Shown piece after piece: positions 27,123 to 35,725 of a DNA stretch of 64,000 bases. Below the pieces are notes generated by a model. That model searched no databases and was not told the DNA's origin. It was given only the letters and a program-made list of their open reading frames with translations. Origin of the DNA: CAYPJE01 sp964410945 (GTDB taxonomy: Bacteria; Fidelibacterota; Marinisomatia; Marinisomatales; TCS56); assembly GCA_964410945.1 (NCBI GenBank), contig CAYPJE010000002.1, positions 1 through 64,000 of the forward strand. The letters run 5' to 3'. Positions within the stretch are counted from its first letter, which is position 1. Each line of letters begins with the position of its first letter. The translations under genes were made by a program, and so were the position numbers.

Positions 27123-27360
27123 ATGGAAAACTCAATTAAGGATCCAAATATAATATTTTTTCCGCCATCCGATTCGTGGAATGCTCATGACCTTTTTTCA
27201 AATGATGGGGGCCTTAGTTCTTGTTGATGATTTAATGCAACTGTTTGGTTTGGGTCTATTGATACAGAGTAAATTCGTGTTTTATTTTACCTGTGTTTTT
27301 GTTGGGATTTTTCTTCCTCTGTCTCTAAAGCTCCGTTTCAGGAAAAAGTTAAAGCTTTAA
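27123..27360 (+). pseudogene. Possible small membrane protein interrupted by a frameshift at a T6 run
   Basis: ATG 27123 has a good ribosome site (AAAGGAAG) and opens MENSIKDPNIIFF, but this frame stops at 27227. The next frame is open from 27154 to the TAA at 27360 and encodes RHPIRGMLMTFFQ, two hydrophobic stretches and a basic tail (KLRFRKKLKL). Reading five T instead of six at 27156-27161 joins them into one 78-residue protein. It could be a frameshifted remnant, a sequence error, a slippage-expressed gene, or chance; ATG 27181 could also start a 59-residue protein alone. No family was recognised. The rest of the 602-base gap (27001-27602) holds two hairpins and a promoter-like site. Confidence 0.35.
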
Positions 27361-27394
27361 TGGAATCTTAAACCGAATTCTATTTTGAAAATCT

Positions 27395-27419
27395 TCCAGG
27401 TCACAGTGTGAGACCTGGA
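27395..27419. repeat. Inverted repeat in the mrfB upstream region
   Basis: Arms TCCAGGTC (27395-27402) and GACCTGGA (27412-27419) with a 9-base loop. The core CCAGGT/ACCTGG recalls the AACCTGGAAGGTT elements near 9.1 kb. Confidence 0.55.
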
Positions 27420-27519
27420 GGGTTACCTTTCCCAGCTGCCCATACTCACACTGTTACCTATAGCATGGCAGCATCATTTTGTAGTAGTTATCTGTTTTCC
27501 ATCCCCAATTATTAACCAT

Positions 27520-27549
27520 TTGCCGAACTCCTCCGGGCAGTGCTATAAT
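27520..27549 (+). promoter_or_regulatory. Promoter-like site upstream of mrfB
   Basis: TTGCCG (27520-27525), an 18-base spacer and a perfect TATAAT (27544-27549) lie 54 bases before the mrfB start. The position fits a promoter for the mrfB-plsC pair, although FCB bacteria can use other -10/-35 sequences. Confidence 0.5.
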
Positions 27550-27602
27550 CCTGTCTGTTCTCCGGTCAGAATTATGAATCCATTAATGTCAAAAACCAGC
27601 TA

Positions 27603-28892
27603 ATGCCCCGCACCCTCAGTGATCGCCTGAAAGAACTGGATAGCAAAAGCCAATCCGAATCACAAGTTGATCTCCGGCAGAAACTGGAACGGTTATACCG
27701 TAAAGGTAATGCCCCCAAAACCTTTCCCGATGAACAGGTGGTCCGTGATGTGCGCGGTATTCATGAGTATGTTAACGGCAGTTATGAGAACACCAGCTTC
27801 GGCGATATCTTTGTTGCCCGGCGTGAATTCTCCTGGGGACAACTGCACGGCAGCATCGAATTACAATCATTACAGGGGGTATCCGGAAACTGGCTCAGCC
27901 GCCTGGGGAAATTTGAATCACTGGTTGATTTTGATCTGGAGAGTACGGTATTCATGGACACGGAGACCACCGGACTGGCGGGAGGCAGCGGCACCCTGGC
28001 TTTTCTTATCGGGCTGGGCTTTACCGATGAAAACGGTTTTGTTGTGCAGCAGTATTTTGCCGATGCCTTCAACTCCGAGGAAGGTATGTTGGACCTGGTT
28101 CAAGAGCTGGTCAAAGATTATTCAACAGTAGTGACCTTCAATGGCAAGACTTATGACGTACCGCTGCTGTCATCGCGTTATATCCTTAACCGGAAGCAGT
28201 CGCCATTTGATGAATTGAATCACCTGGACCTTCTGCATCCCGCCCGACAGATATGGGGTTATACCCTGGAGGATTGCCGGCTCCAGACCCTGGAGCGGGA
28301 GATTCTGGAATTTGAGCGGGATGACGATCTGCCCGGGAGCGAGGTTCCGGCAGCCTATTTCAAATTTCTCCGTGGACAGGGTGCCGATCCCCTGTACCGG
28401 GTTTTCGAGCATAACAGCAATGATATCCTTACCCTGGGTGCCTTGGTTCCGTTAGTTTGGGAATTAACCCGCCCGGACGGTAAATCGAATGAGCATCAGC
28501 TGGAACGGGCCAGAATTCTGGTCCGTCATGATGAACGGGAAGCAGCCATCCGTGTTCTGGAAAAATTAGTTGCCAGCGATAACCAGGCCCGGTTACGTCA
28601 ACGCGGGTACCTGGAATTGGGTCGATTATACAAAAAATCGAAAAATTGGGAACAGGCCTGCAGGCAGTGGAAACAATCTTTGAAGGTTGAGCAGTTGGTA
28701 TTTGCTGAACCATATGTTGATCTGGCCATATATTATGAGCATCGTATTAAGAATTTTGCCCGGGCCCTGGATTATACTGAGCAGATATTGAGTAAATTAA
28801 CAACCGGCCGGATCGATGAACGGACGGCTTTGGAACATCGCCGGGAGCGCTTGCGGAGAAAAATTGAAAAATATTCTACTGATAATACTTAA
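27603..28892 (+). CDS. mrfB: MrfB/YprB-type 3'-5' exonuclease with TPR-like tail
   Basis: This 429-residue protein has an RNase H-like DEDD exonuclease domain with D119 and E121 (MDTETTGL), D185 (GKTYDVPLL) and D274 (NSNDILTL), the acidic set known for MrfB. The last 110 residues hold TPR-like helices (RQRGYLELGRLYKKSKNWEQACRQW). In Bacillus subtilis MrfB trims DNA with the MrfA helicase in repair of mitomycin C lesions. Here the MrfA homolog is at 6490-8874, so both parts of the pathway are present but separated. A promoter-like site lies 54 bases upstream, and the gene overlaps or abuts plsC, so it is transcribed apart from mrfA. Confidence 0.9.
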   Translation: MPRTLSDRLKELDSKSQSESQVDLRQKLERLYRKGNAPKTFPDEQVVRDVRGIHEYVNGSYENTSFGDIFVARREFSWGQLHGSIELQSLQGVSGNWLSRLGKFESLVDFDLESTVFMDTETTGLAGGSGTLAFLIGLGFTDENGFVVQQYFADAFNSEEGMLDLVQELVKDYSTVVTFNGKTYDVPLLSSRYILNRKQSPFDELNHLDLLHPARQIWGYTLEDCRLQTLEREILEFERDDDLPGSEVPAAYFKFLRGQGADPLYRVFEHNSNDILTLGALVPLVWELTRPDGKSNEHQLERARILVRHDEREAAIRVLEKLVASDNQARLRQRGYLELGRLYKKSKNWEQACRQWKQSLKVEQLVFAEPYVDLAIYYEHRIKNFARALDYTEQILSKLTTGRIDERTALEHRRERLRRKIEKYSTDNT

Positions 28893-29589
28893 TCTGTTTA
28901 TTTGGCCACTGGCCCTGGTATCGTTTGGCATTAGCGGCAGTTTCCTTTTACTGGCCCTGCTGATTTTTCCGGCTCGCCATTTGCACCATTTAATTCGGGT
29001 GATTTCCCGGTTTATTTTATTATCCGCCGGACAAATACTGGTGGTGAAAAGGGACGATAAACATACCGGGATGGGACCGTTTATTTATATGTTCAACCAT
29101 GAGTCCATGTTTGATGCCTTTATGGTAGGTGCGATTGTACCGCATTATGTGACAGCCGTTGCAGCCGACTATCAGTTCGATTATCCGATCTGGGGTTCCT
29201 TGTTGAGGAGATATGGTATTATCCCAATCGAGCGAAAAAACTTAAAAAATGCGGTCAGCAGCCTGTCAAAGGCAGAAGATGCCCTGCTGGAAGGGAAATC
29301 ATTTTTTGTAGCACCGGAAGGGACGCGAACTGTAGATGGTAATCTGAGAGAATTCAAAAAAGGCCCCTTTCATGTAGCCCGGAATACCGGGGCAACTATT
29401 ATTCCTATTGGTTTCCGGGGTGGATTTCGGGCTAAACCGAAATTCAGGCGCCTCATTTGTCCGGGAATATTATCTGCTCGTGTCGGACAACCGATCAGTC
29501 AATCGGAATACCGGGATTTATCTGTGGTTGAATTAAGGGATTTGACTCGTCGGAAAATTCAGGATTTATTAATCCAAAAAGAACAGTAA
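28864..29589 (+). CDS. plsC: 1-acyl-sn-glycerol-3-phosphate acyltransferase (PlsC family)
   Basis: The protein adds the second acyl chain in phosphatidic acid synthesis at the inner membrane. It shows a hydrophobic N-terminus, the NHESMFD motif (catalytic H79 and D84 of HxxxxD), the EGTR motif in FVAPEGTRTVDG, and TGATIIPIGFRG. I chose TTG 28864 because GGAG lies 5 bases before it and it directly starts the membrane segment (MKNILLIILNLFIWP). The frame also offers ATG 28816 deep inside mrfB. Either way it overlaps the mrfB 3' end, so the two are coupled. Related lysophospholipid acyltransferases cannot be excluded. Confidence 0.9.
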   Translation: MKNILLIILNLFIWPLALVSFGISGSFLLLALLIFPARHLHHLIRVISRFILLSAGQILVVKRDDKHTGMGPFIYMFNHESMFDAFMVGAIVPHYVTAVAADYQFDYPIWGSLLRRYGIIPIERKNLKNAVSSLSKAEDALLEGKSFFVAPEGTRTVDGNLREFKKGPFHVARNTGATIIPIGFRGGFRAKPKFRRLICPGILSARVGQPISQSEYRDLSVVELRDLTRRKIQDLLIQKEQ

Positions 29590-29688
29590 ATTATCGGTTG
29601 ATAAATTTGTTTCAATGTTACGGTTTATGGAGAAACCGTATGGTAATAGTGATACCCATATTTTGAGGGGCATGCAGGTGATGATCCA

Positions 29689-32600
29689 ATGAACAGGAAG
29701 TTAAATGATTTAACCTGTTTAATTATCGGAGCAGGCGGGAAGACCGGTGATCTGATTGCCAGTCGACTGGTAGAGAATGGGATTCGGGTTATTGAGATTG
29801 AACCGGCCAGCGAAGAATCCATCACTGAAGTTTCCTCCCGGCACCTACGGGCAACAGGTTTCTTCCAGCTGGAGAAAAACGTCAGTGGACTGGTGGAACG
29901 GCTGACAGACCGTTTCGGCAACCAATTGGCGGTTATTAATATTATTACCGAATTTGATGCGGATTTCGAGCAACTGGGTGCCAATTTTTCGACTGCTCTG
30001 AATTGGAGTAAGGTATTGCTTCCCATTATGCGGCAGCGATCAGGCGGGCGGATAGTCAACCTGGATCGCTTCAGCACCGCGGTTGAGTCTGATAAAACAG
30101 TTGTCAGTTCACTAACAGCAACATTGAACCGGGAGGGCTTCGAAGACAATATTGCCACCCGGACCATTCTTTTTGGGGAACTCGATTTTGATCCTGAAAG
30201 TGTGATTGATCCGCAAAGCAATCTGTTTCCCGTTCGAGCCGTAATTGATCGGCTAATCGAGACTATCCAAAGCGAGCAGCCACCCGAAGAAATAACTATG
30301 ATTCTGGGTGCCGTGGAAAAACCTGCGGAAACTGAAGAAACTGTTGAAGAATCCGAACAGTTGTCTTCTGAAACCATAGAGGGAAATCAAAGCGTGAAAG
30401 AAAAAGAAACTGAAGATTTAATGTCAACTTTAGGTTTTAAAACCGATTCGGAAAAACCAGACCAGGAACCGGAAGAAGAAAAAGATGACGAGCTCAGTTC
30501 ATTTGATATCGATAATGCTGAGGCCGATAATGTTGTACCGCAGGAACCTGTTATTTCTGAGGGCGCTGCCGAAGAAGAGCCGGAAAAACCGGACATTGAG
30601 GATCTACAGATACCTCCGGTCAAGCAGGATGGGCCAGCCGACTCTTCATACCTGACCGATTCTGATTTCAGTAATTTCACCGTGGATGAAAAGGTAATCA
30701 GCAACTACCGGACTTCATTAGCGGAATATGAAGCGGAAGTGAGCCGCAAAGCCATTGAAGATGGTACTCCAGCCACGGAAGAACCGCCGAAACCACCACA
30801 GCCGGTTGCAGCTGAAGAAAAACCACGGATTGAACCACAGAAGCCGGTGGATAAACCAGTGGAGAAACCGGTGGAACCGCAACCTGAGCCTGCGGAGCCG
30901 GTGCCCAGTGAAAAGCCCCAACCCACCTTTTATATGGTTGAATTGTACCGCAGGCAGGGTATGCTTGAAAAGGCGTTACAGGTTCTCGATATGCTTGAAA
31001 ATCTGGATGTCGACCAGGATAAGCTGGCCCGTGAACGCCGTGAGATTAATGCCGAAATGATGGGGAAAGTACCCGCATCGATAGAGACAAAGGAAGTGGC
31101 AGCTGAACCAATTCCAGTTCCTGAACCGCAAGTGGAAGAGCCGGTTGTCGAAGCAGCTGAGCCAGTGGTTGAACCGGAGGAAAAACCGGCTGAAGCAGCA
31201 CCCCCGGCCGAAACTGGACCTGACGAAGATGAGTATGAACGGCGACGACTGGAAGCATTGAAACGGCGGATGGGAGTGGACACCGATTCGGAAGAAGAAC
31301 CTGAACCGGTTGTCGAAGAATCTGCCCCCAGTGAAGATGAAATGGAACAGCGCCGGATAGAAGCCCTCAAGCGTCGGGCCGGTATTGAAGAAGTCGCCGG
31401 GGAAGAACCGGTTTCCGAACCGATAACTGAAGAGACTCCTGTTGAACCGGAAACTGAACCTGTGGCTGTTGAAGATGATTTGCCGGTTTACAAGGCACCG
31501 GATGAAGACGAACCTGTCCCGGCACCGGCTAAGCCGGAAGTGCCTTTGGCGGTGGCCCCCGATGAACCGGACGAGCCGAAAACCATTACCAAGTGGTTGT
31601 GGCCCGCCGTTGCGGCTGTTGTGGCTGTTTTTGCAATCTGGTTATTGTGGCCCTCAGATGGCGATCAATCCGGATCACCGGAACTAGTGGAAACCGTTGA
31701 ATCGCAGGTCGTTGAAACGATTGTCGAGCCACCGGTTGCAGCAATCGATACAATCCGGGAAATTGTCGAATCCGCTGAAGTACATGAGGTTGCAGCTGTA
31801 CCAGAGGAATCCCCGGTGATCGAGGAAATACCGGTTGAAAAGCCGGTAGAAAAACCAATAGTGAAGAAAACACCGGCAACAGTAAAAACACTACCACTGC
31901 GAAACCTCAAAGTGAACCAATCAGCCCGGACACTGTTTATGGCCGGAGATTACTGGGAAGCGGCCCAGATCTGGGGTGAAGAAAAACACAATCTGCCGGA
32001 CCATTACACTATAATCCTGCTATTCGGATGTGAAGTAACCACGATAAAGAATTCCTACCGGCAGCTTGGTAAACCGGATGATTTCTTTATATTGCCGCGT
32101 AATATTGGCGGGCGGGAATGTTATACGATTTGCTGGGGTGACTTCAGAAAAGTTGAGGACGCCCGGCAGTGGTATGGGGAAATACCAAAATGGTTTGCCG
32201 ACAATGATGCCAAGCCCATCATCAGACCCTTCCGGAAAATTCGTATATCCGAATCCGAAGTCGTGAAAACCGAGTTGGAGAAACCAACACCCGAGCCGGT
32301 AATTATGGTTCCGCAACCGGAGCCGGTCGTGACTGCCGATGAACCATCAACGGGCGAACCGGAAACGGTTGAAATTGGTGATACCAGCGTCGTGGATGAT
32401 AAAATTGCCGAGGCCGAACAGGCTTTCATGAGCGCTATGATTAACCTGCAGACACCGGAACCGGTTAGTGATACGATGGTTATTGTGGAACCTGTGGTTG
32501 ACATTACTGAATCAGCTGCCGATTCGATTATTGTCATTACCGGAGCCCCTATCGATGGTGACTGGATCGAGATGGATACTACCACTCTGGCGATGGAACC

Positions 32601-33048
32601 GGAAACCAGTGAAGCCAGCCCGGAATTTGTCGATATCACCGATCTGGTAATCGATGAGGTTGTTCAAGCCACAGAGCCGGAACCCGAGCCGGTAATCGAA
32701 GAACCTGAACCCGACTATACCCCGCTGGAATTACTGAAACTGGAACGTTATTCCGAAGCGGCGGGAATCTGGGAAATTGAAAAGGGTGCCAATTCCAAAG
32801 CATACACCATAAAATTATTGGTAGCCTGCCAGGATATTTCGGTTGATGATGCCTTCAGGGTTATGAATTATTCGGAGGAATTCTTCATATTACCGAAAAA
32901 TGTGGAGGGGGATAATTGCTACGCCCTGTGCTGGGGTAATTTCAGTTCCAAGAAGGCCGCCAAAAAACAGTTGAAAGAAGTTCCGCCTTGGTTTGAAAGA
33001 AATGGCGGTAAACCGGTTCCATCCCCCATTGGTGACATCCTGGATTAA
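29689..33048 (+). CDS. Large envelope protein: Rossmann-like N-terminus, Glu/Pro-rich linker, one TM helix, two SPOR-like domains
   Basis: The product has 1119 residues. Residues 1-205 resemble a degenerate short-chain dehydrogenase (LIIGAGGKTGDLIASRLVENG, then SGGRIVNLDR), without a clear YxxxK site. Residues about 205-630 are rich in E, P and V, contain a TPR-like helix pair (FYMVELYRRQGMLEKALQVLDML) and two copies of a basic helix (RRLEALKRRMG and RRIEALKRRAG). A single membrane helix lies at about 633-655 (WLWPAVAAVVAVFAIWLLW). Beyond it are two related domains (about 743-845 and 1011-1119) of the DamX/SPOR type, each with YTIxLL, FILPxN, CYxxCWGxF and PxWF. SPOR domains bind denuded peptidoglycan, so a septal or cell-wall role with a cytoplasmic sensing part is likely, by inference. 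Confidence 0.72.
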   Translation: MNRKLNDLTCLIIGAGGKTGDLIASRLVENGIRVIEIEPASEESITEVSSRHLRATGFFQLEKNVSGLVERLTDRFGNQLAVINIITEFDADFEQLGANFSTALNWSKVLLPIMRQRSGGRIVNLDRFSTAVESDKTVVSSLTATLNREGFEDNIATRTILFGELDFDPESVIDPQSNLFPVRAVIDRLIETIQSEQPPEEITMILGAVEKPAETEETVEESEQLSSETIEGNQSVKEKETEDLMSTLGFKTDSEKPDQEPEEEKDDELSSFDIDNAEADNVVPQEPVISEGAAEEEPEKPDIEDLQIPPVKQDGPADSSYLTDSDFSNFTVDEKVISNYRTSLAEYEAEVSRKAIEDGTPATEEPPKPPQPVAAEEKPRIEPQKPVDKPVEKPVEPQPEPAEPVPSEKPQPTFYMVELYRRQGMLEKALQVLDMLENLDVDQDKLARERREINAEMMGKVPASIETKEVAAEPIPVPEPQVEEPVVEAAEPVVEPEEKPAEAAPPAETGPDEDEYERRRLEALKRRMGVDTDSEEEPEPVVEESAPSEDEMEQRRIEALKRRAGIEEVAGEEPVSEPITEETPVEPETEPVAVEDDLPVYKAPDEDEPVPAPAKPEVPLAVAPDEPDEPKTITKWLWPAVAAVVAVFAIWLLWPSDGDQSGSPELVETVESQVVETIVEPPVAAIDTIREIVESAEVHEVAAVPEESPVIEEIPVEKPVEKPIVKKTPATVKTLPLRNLKVNQSARTLFMAGDYWEAAQIWGEEKHNLPDHYTIILLFGCEVTTIKNSYRQLGKPDDFFILPRNIGGRECYTICWGDFRKVEDARQWYGEIPKWFADNDAKPIIRPFRKIRISESEVVKTELEKPTPEPVIMVPQPEPVVTADEPSTGEPETVEIGDTSVVDDKIAEAEQAFMSAMINLQTPEPVSDTMVIVEPVVDITESAADSIIVITGAPIDGDWIEMDTTTLAMEPETSEASPEFVDITDLVIDEVVQATEPEPEPVIEEPEPDYTPLELLKLERYSEAAGIWEIEKGANSKAYTIKLLVACQDISVDDAFRVMNYSEEFFILPKNVEGDNCYALCWGNFSSKKAAKKQLKEVPPWFERNGGKPVPSPIGDILD

Positions 33049-33076
33049 ATCACCGAAAAATCATTTTTTGTTATAA

Positions 33077-33370
33077 ATGAATAAAGCCAGGTACCTGGCC
33101 GGCCTGATTATGCTGGCTTTAAATTATCCATTTGGCTGGGGTGGTGTTGCTTTTGGAGCGGCCCTTTACCTGAAAACCAAAAATGCCCTCTGGCTGGCGG
33201 TTGCGAGTGGTTTTTATTTATTGTCCTGGTTACTGCTGGTCTTGGGCTTCATTTTAGCCGGAACTGAGGGCCTTCGCCACCTGCGTTTTTTCTGGCGGCG
33301 TACTATCCGGCGTTTGAAATTCTTACATATGAGGATTAACAATGAAAAGAATTCTGGTTCCCCTGGCTGA
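33077..33370 (+). CDS. Small hydrophobic membrane protein
   Basis: This 97-residue protein has two to three predicted membrane segments (LAGLIMLALNYPFGWGG..., WLAVASGFYLLSWLLLVLGFILAG) and a basic C-terminal tail (RRTIRRLK). The last 29 bases overlap the DJ-1-like gene in another frame. No family was recognised. Start choice is simple, as ATG 33077 is the first codon of the frame after the previous gene, with no clear ribosome site. The function is unknown. Confidence 0.65.
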   Translation: MNKARYLAGLIMLALNYPFGWGGVAFGAALYLKTKNALWLAVASGFYLLSWLLLVLGFILAGTEGLRHLRFFWRRTIRRLKFLHMRINNEKNSGSPG

Positions 33371-33893
33371 GGGTTTTGAAGAAATTGAAGCAATAACTAT
33401 AATTGATATTTTGCGGCGGGCCGGTGCCGAAGTGGTGGCCGCCGGACTGAACAAGCGCAATGTCAGCGGTTCCCATGGAATCCATCTGGTTGCTGACAGT
33501 GTGCTGGCAGAGGAATTAGATCGGGAATGGGACATGATCGTTTTGCCGGGAGGCGTACCGGGTACACCAAATCTGGCCGGGGATCAGCGCCTGATCGAGT
33601 TATTAAAATCACATGCCGGGAAGAATAAACCGGCTGCGGCGGTGTGTGCCGCACCATTCGTGCTTGAGCAGGCTGGGCTTGCCGATGATAAACAGGTGAC
33701 AATTCACCCTTCCTGGGTTGATAAATTGGAACTGGCTCAATATTCCGGCCGGCGCGTTCAGGTGGATGAAAATATTATCACTGGCTGCAGTGCCGGTGCG
33801 GCAATGGAATTTGCTTTTGAACTGGTTAATATTCTGTTTGGACCGGAGAAGGTTACAGAAATAAACAATGGGGTGGTAGCCCGGTTGGATTGA
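33342..33893 (+). CDS. DJ-1/PfpI family protein
   Basis: This 183-residue protein of the DJ-1/YajL type has the conserved nucleophile C102 in AVCAAP and E16 (EGFEEIE), which corresponds to the glutamate that activates the cysteine in DJ-1. VLPGGVPGTPNL and ITGCSAGAAMEFA complete the family pattern. Members act as protein or methylglyoxal deglycases, or as oxidative stress chaperones; the exact activity is debated. GAGG lies just before the ATG. It overlaps the small membrane protein gene and is followed after 21 bases by a HAD hydrolase. Confidence 0.93.
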   Translation: MKRILVPLAEGFEEIEAITIIDILRRAGAEVVAAGLNKRNVSGSHGIHLVADSVLAEELDREWDMIVLPGGVPGTPNLAGDQRLIELLKSHAGKNKPAAAVCAAPFVLEQAGLADDKQVTIHPSWVDKLELAQYSGRRVQVDENIITGCSAGAAMEFAFELVNILFGPEKVTEINNGVVARLD

Positions 33894-33914
33894 TATTGAC
33901 CGGCTGGTAACGGC

Positions 33915-34619
33915 GTGAAAGATAATTTATTGTTCCTGTTCGATATCGATGGCACCCTGCTGTCACCTGGCTTGCTGCCACGGGAAATTCTGAATCGCGT
34001 ATTTTTTGAGTTCACCGGTACCGATCCGGATATCCAGTTCAGTGAGGTGGCCGGACTGACTGACTATCTGATTATCCAGAACACCCTGACCCGGTTAGGA
34101 ATCGTTGATGGCAGAATGCCGGATATGCGTGAAAAAGTATTGCAGGCATATTTAGCAGAGATGCGGGAATTGTACCCCCGATCAGGGCAGCCGGTTCTGT
34201 ACCAGGATGCGGTCGATTTTCTGGATGCGGTGCAGATAGCCGGCCATTTCACCGCCTTGTTGACCGGCAATGTTCAGGTGGGGGCTCAAATCAAACTGGG
34301 CCGGTTTAACCTGTTTGAGCGCTTCAGCTTCGGTGCTTTTGGTGATGATTCTATTAACCGGGAAAATCTTGTGCCTATTGCCCAGGCCCGAGCTGTTCAG
34401 GTACTTGGAATTAATTTCAATTTTTCAGAGTTAATAATTGTTGGCGACACACCATCCGATGCCCATGTTGCCCATTGTGCCGGTGCCAAATCGATTATCG
34501 TCTGCCGTCGTCCTGGCTGGGAAGATGAAATTAGGCTGGCCGGTGCTGATATTGTTGTCAACCACCTGGATGATACTCACGACTTGTTGAATCGCCTGTA
34601 TCGGTTGTACGACCAATAA
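33915..34619 (+). CDS. HAD-superfamily phosphatase, phosphoglycolate phosphatase-like
   Basis: This 234-residue protein starts at GTG 33915. Motif I is FDIDGTLLSPG, motif II LLTGN, and motif IV VGDTPSDAHVAHCAGAKSI, with an alpha-helical cap between. This fits Gph/pyrophosphatase-like HAD enzymes. The usual motif III lysine is probably K in AQIKLGRF or nearby. The exact substrate is not readable. It follows the DJ-1 gene closely and is likely in its transcript. Confidence 0.85.
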   Translation: MKDNLLFLFDIDGTLLSPGLLPREILNRVFFEFTGTDPDIQFSEVAGLTDYLIIQNTLTRLGIVDGRMPDMREKVLQAYLAEMRELYPRSGQPVLYQDAVDFLDAVQIAGHFTALLTGNVQVGAQIKLGRFNLFERFSFGAFGDDSINRENLVPIAQARAVQVLGINFNFSELIIVGDTPSDAHVAHCAGAKSIIVCRRPGWEDEIRLAGADIVVNHLDDTHDLLNRLYRLYDQ

Positions 34620-34699
34620 TCCCAATCCATCAGCCGCTGGTCCAACCGGTGTTGCAATATTACTATTTTTACTGTAAAATCCGGCCAAAGGGGTTTGAA

Positions 34700-35725
34700 A
34701 TGAAGCAAAGTATTATATTATTGTGTTGTCTGCTGGCCGGTCTATCAGGTCAGGCCGACCAGATATTCACCACAATCAACAACGATACGGTAACAATCTG
34801 GCATACCGGAACTAACCGGAATTGCTGTTCTTTGTTTGACATGCAGGTTGCCATCAATGGAAATATGATTACGGTTACCGAATCAGATACAGCCAGTGAA
34901 TTGTGCTATTGTACCTGCGATTTTGATTTATCGGTGTCCCTGACCGGATTGGAAAACGGATTTTATGTGGTGGAAATTTATGGCAATGACGTCGGGTATC
35001 AGGCCTACTGGGGTTCGACCAGTTTTACGATTGGGGATGGATTTACTGTTTACGATCCGGTTAATTCCGGATGTCTGACCACCCGGAATGACACGGCTTT
35101 TATTGAGTTAAGTGTTACTGGTGACACCCTGGATCTTTTCTGGGATACCCCCATGTTGAATTGCTGCCTGGAGCCGGTATGGTACGGCTGGCTGGAAGCC
35201 GACACTTTTCATGTTACCATGACCGATACCGGAGCGCCTTGTGATTGTATCTGTCCTTTTGAACTGCAGGCCGGCTTTGGTCCGTTTCCGGCGGGAACAT
35301 ACACTCTGGATTTCTGGTATGGAAATTATGGTTATCCTGAGTTTACGATCGGTGGTGGCAGCCGGGAGGCACTTGACTTCACTATTGTAGATCAGAATCA
35401 GAGCGATTGTTATCATTATATTATCGCTGAAGACCAGCAGCCGCCTGATAATTTCAGGCTCTACCCGGCCTATCCCAATCCCTTCAACCCGCAGACAAAG
35501 ATTTTATATTATTTACCGGAAGCGGTTGATGTTGAATTAACCGTTTTTGATCTAAAAGGCCAATTGGTTGCCACCCTGGCTGTCGGCCGGCAGGAAGAGG
35601 GACTCCATTCAGCGATCTGGGATGGTCGGAATGAAAAAGGATACCAGGTTGGAACGGGGGTTTATCTTTATCGGTTGCAAACTGGCCAACATCACCAGAC
35701 CGGGAAGCTGGTACTGCTTAAATAA
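34700..35725 (+). CDS. Secreted protein with two cysteine-rich repeats and a type IX-style sorting domain
   Basis: ATG 34700 has AAAGGGG upstream and opens a signal peptide (MKQSIILLCCLLAGLSGQA); the frame is open from 34649. The mature part has two similar units of about 100 residues. Unit 1 has NCC, then CYCTC; unit 2 has NCC, then CDCIC, each followed by a short Gly/Tyr-rich strand pair ending FTIG. A linker leads to a sorting domain (LYPAYPNPFNPQT, TVFDLKGQLVATL, AIWDGRNEKG, GVYLYRL, KLVLLK). It is predicted to be exported to the surface. The cysteines could bind metal or form disulfides. The function is unknown. Its end overlaps the converging kinase gene by 8 bases. Confidence 0.78.
   Translation: MKQSIILLCCLLAGLSGQADQIFTTINNDTVTIWHTGTNRNCCSLFDMQVAINGNMITVTESDTASELCYCTCDFDLSVSLTGLENGFYVVEIYGNDVGYQAYWGSTSFTIGDGFTVYDPVNSGCLTTRNDTAFIELSVTGDTLDLFWDTPMLNCCLEPVWYGWLEADTFHVTMTDTGAPCDCICPFELQAGFGPFPAGTYTLDFWYGNYGYPEFTIGGGSREALDFTIVDQNQSDCYHYIIAEDQQPPDNFRLYPAYPNPFNPQTKILYYLPEAVDVELTVFDLKGQLVATLAVGRQEEGLHSAIWDGRNEKGYQVGTGVYLYRLQTGQHHQTGKLVLLK

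Noticed and set aside
29625..30377. 250-codon minus-strand frame over the N-terminal code of the SPOR-like protein
   Set aside because: Serine-rich reverse reading of Glu/Val codons. The plus strand has the recognisable domains and membrane helix.
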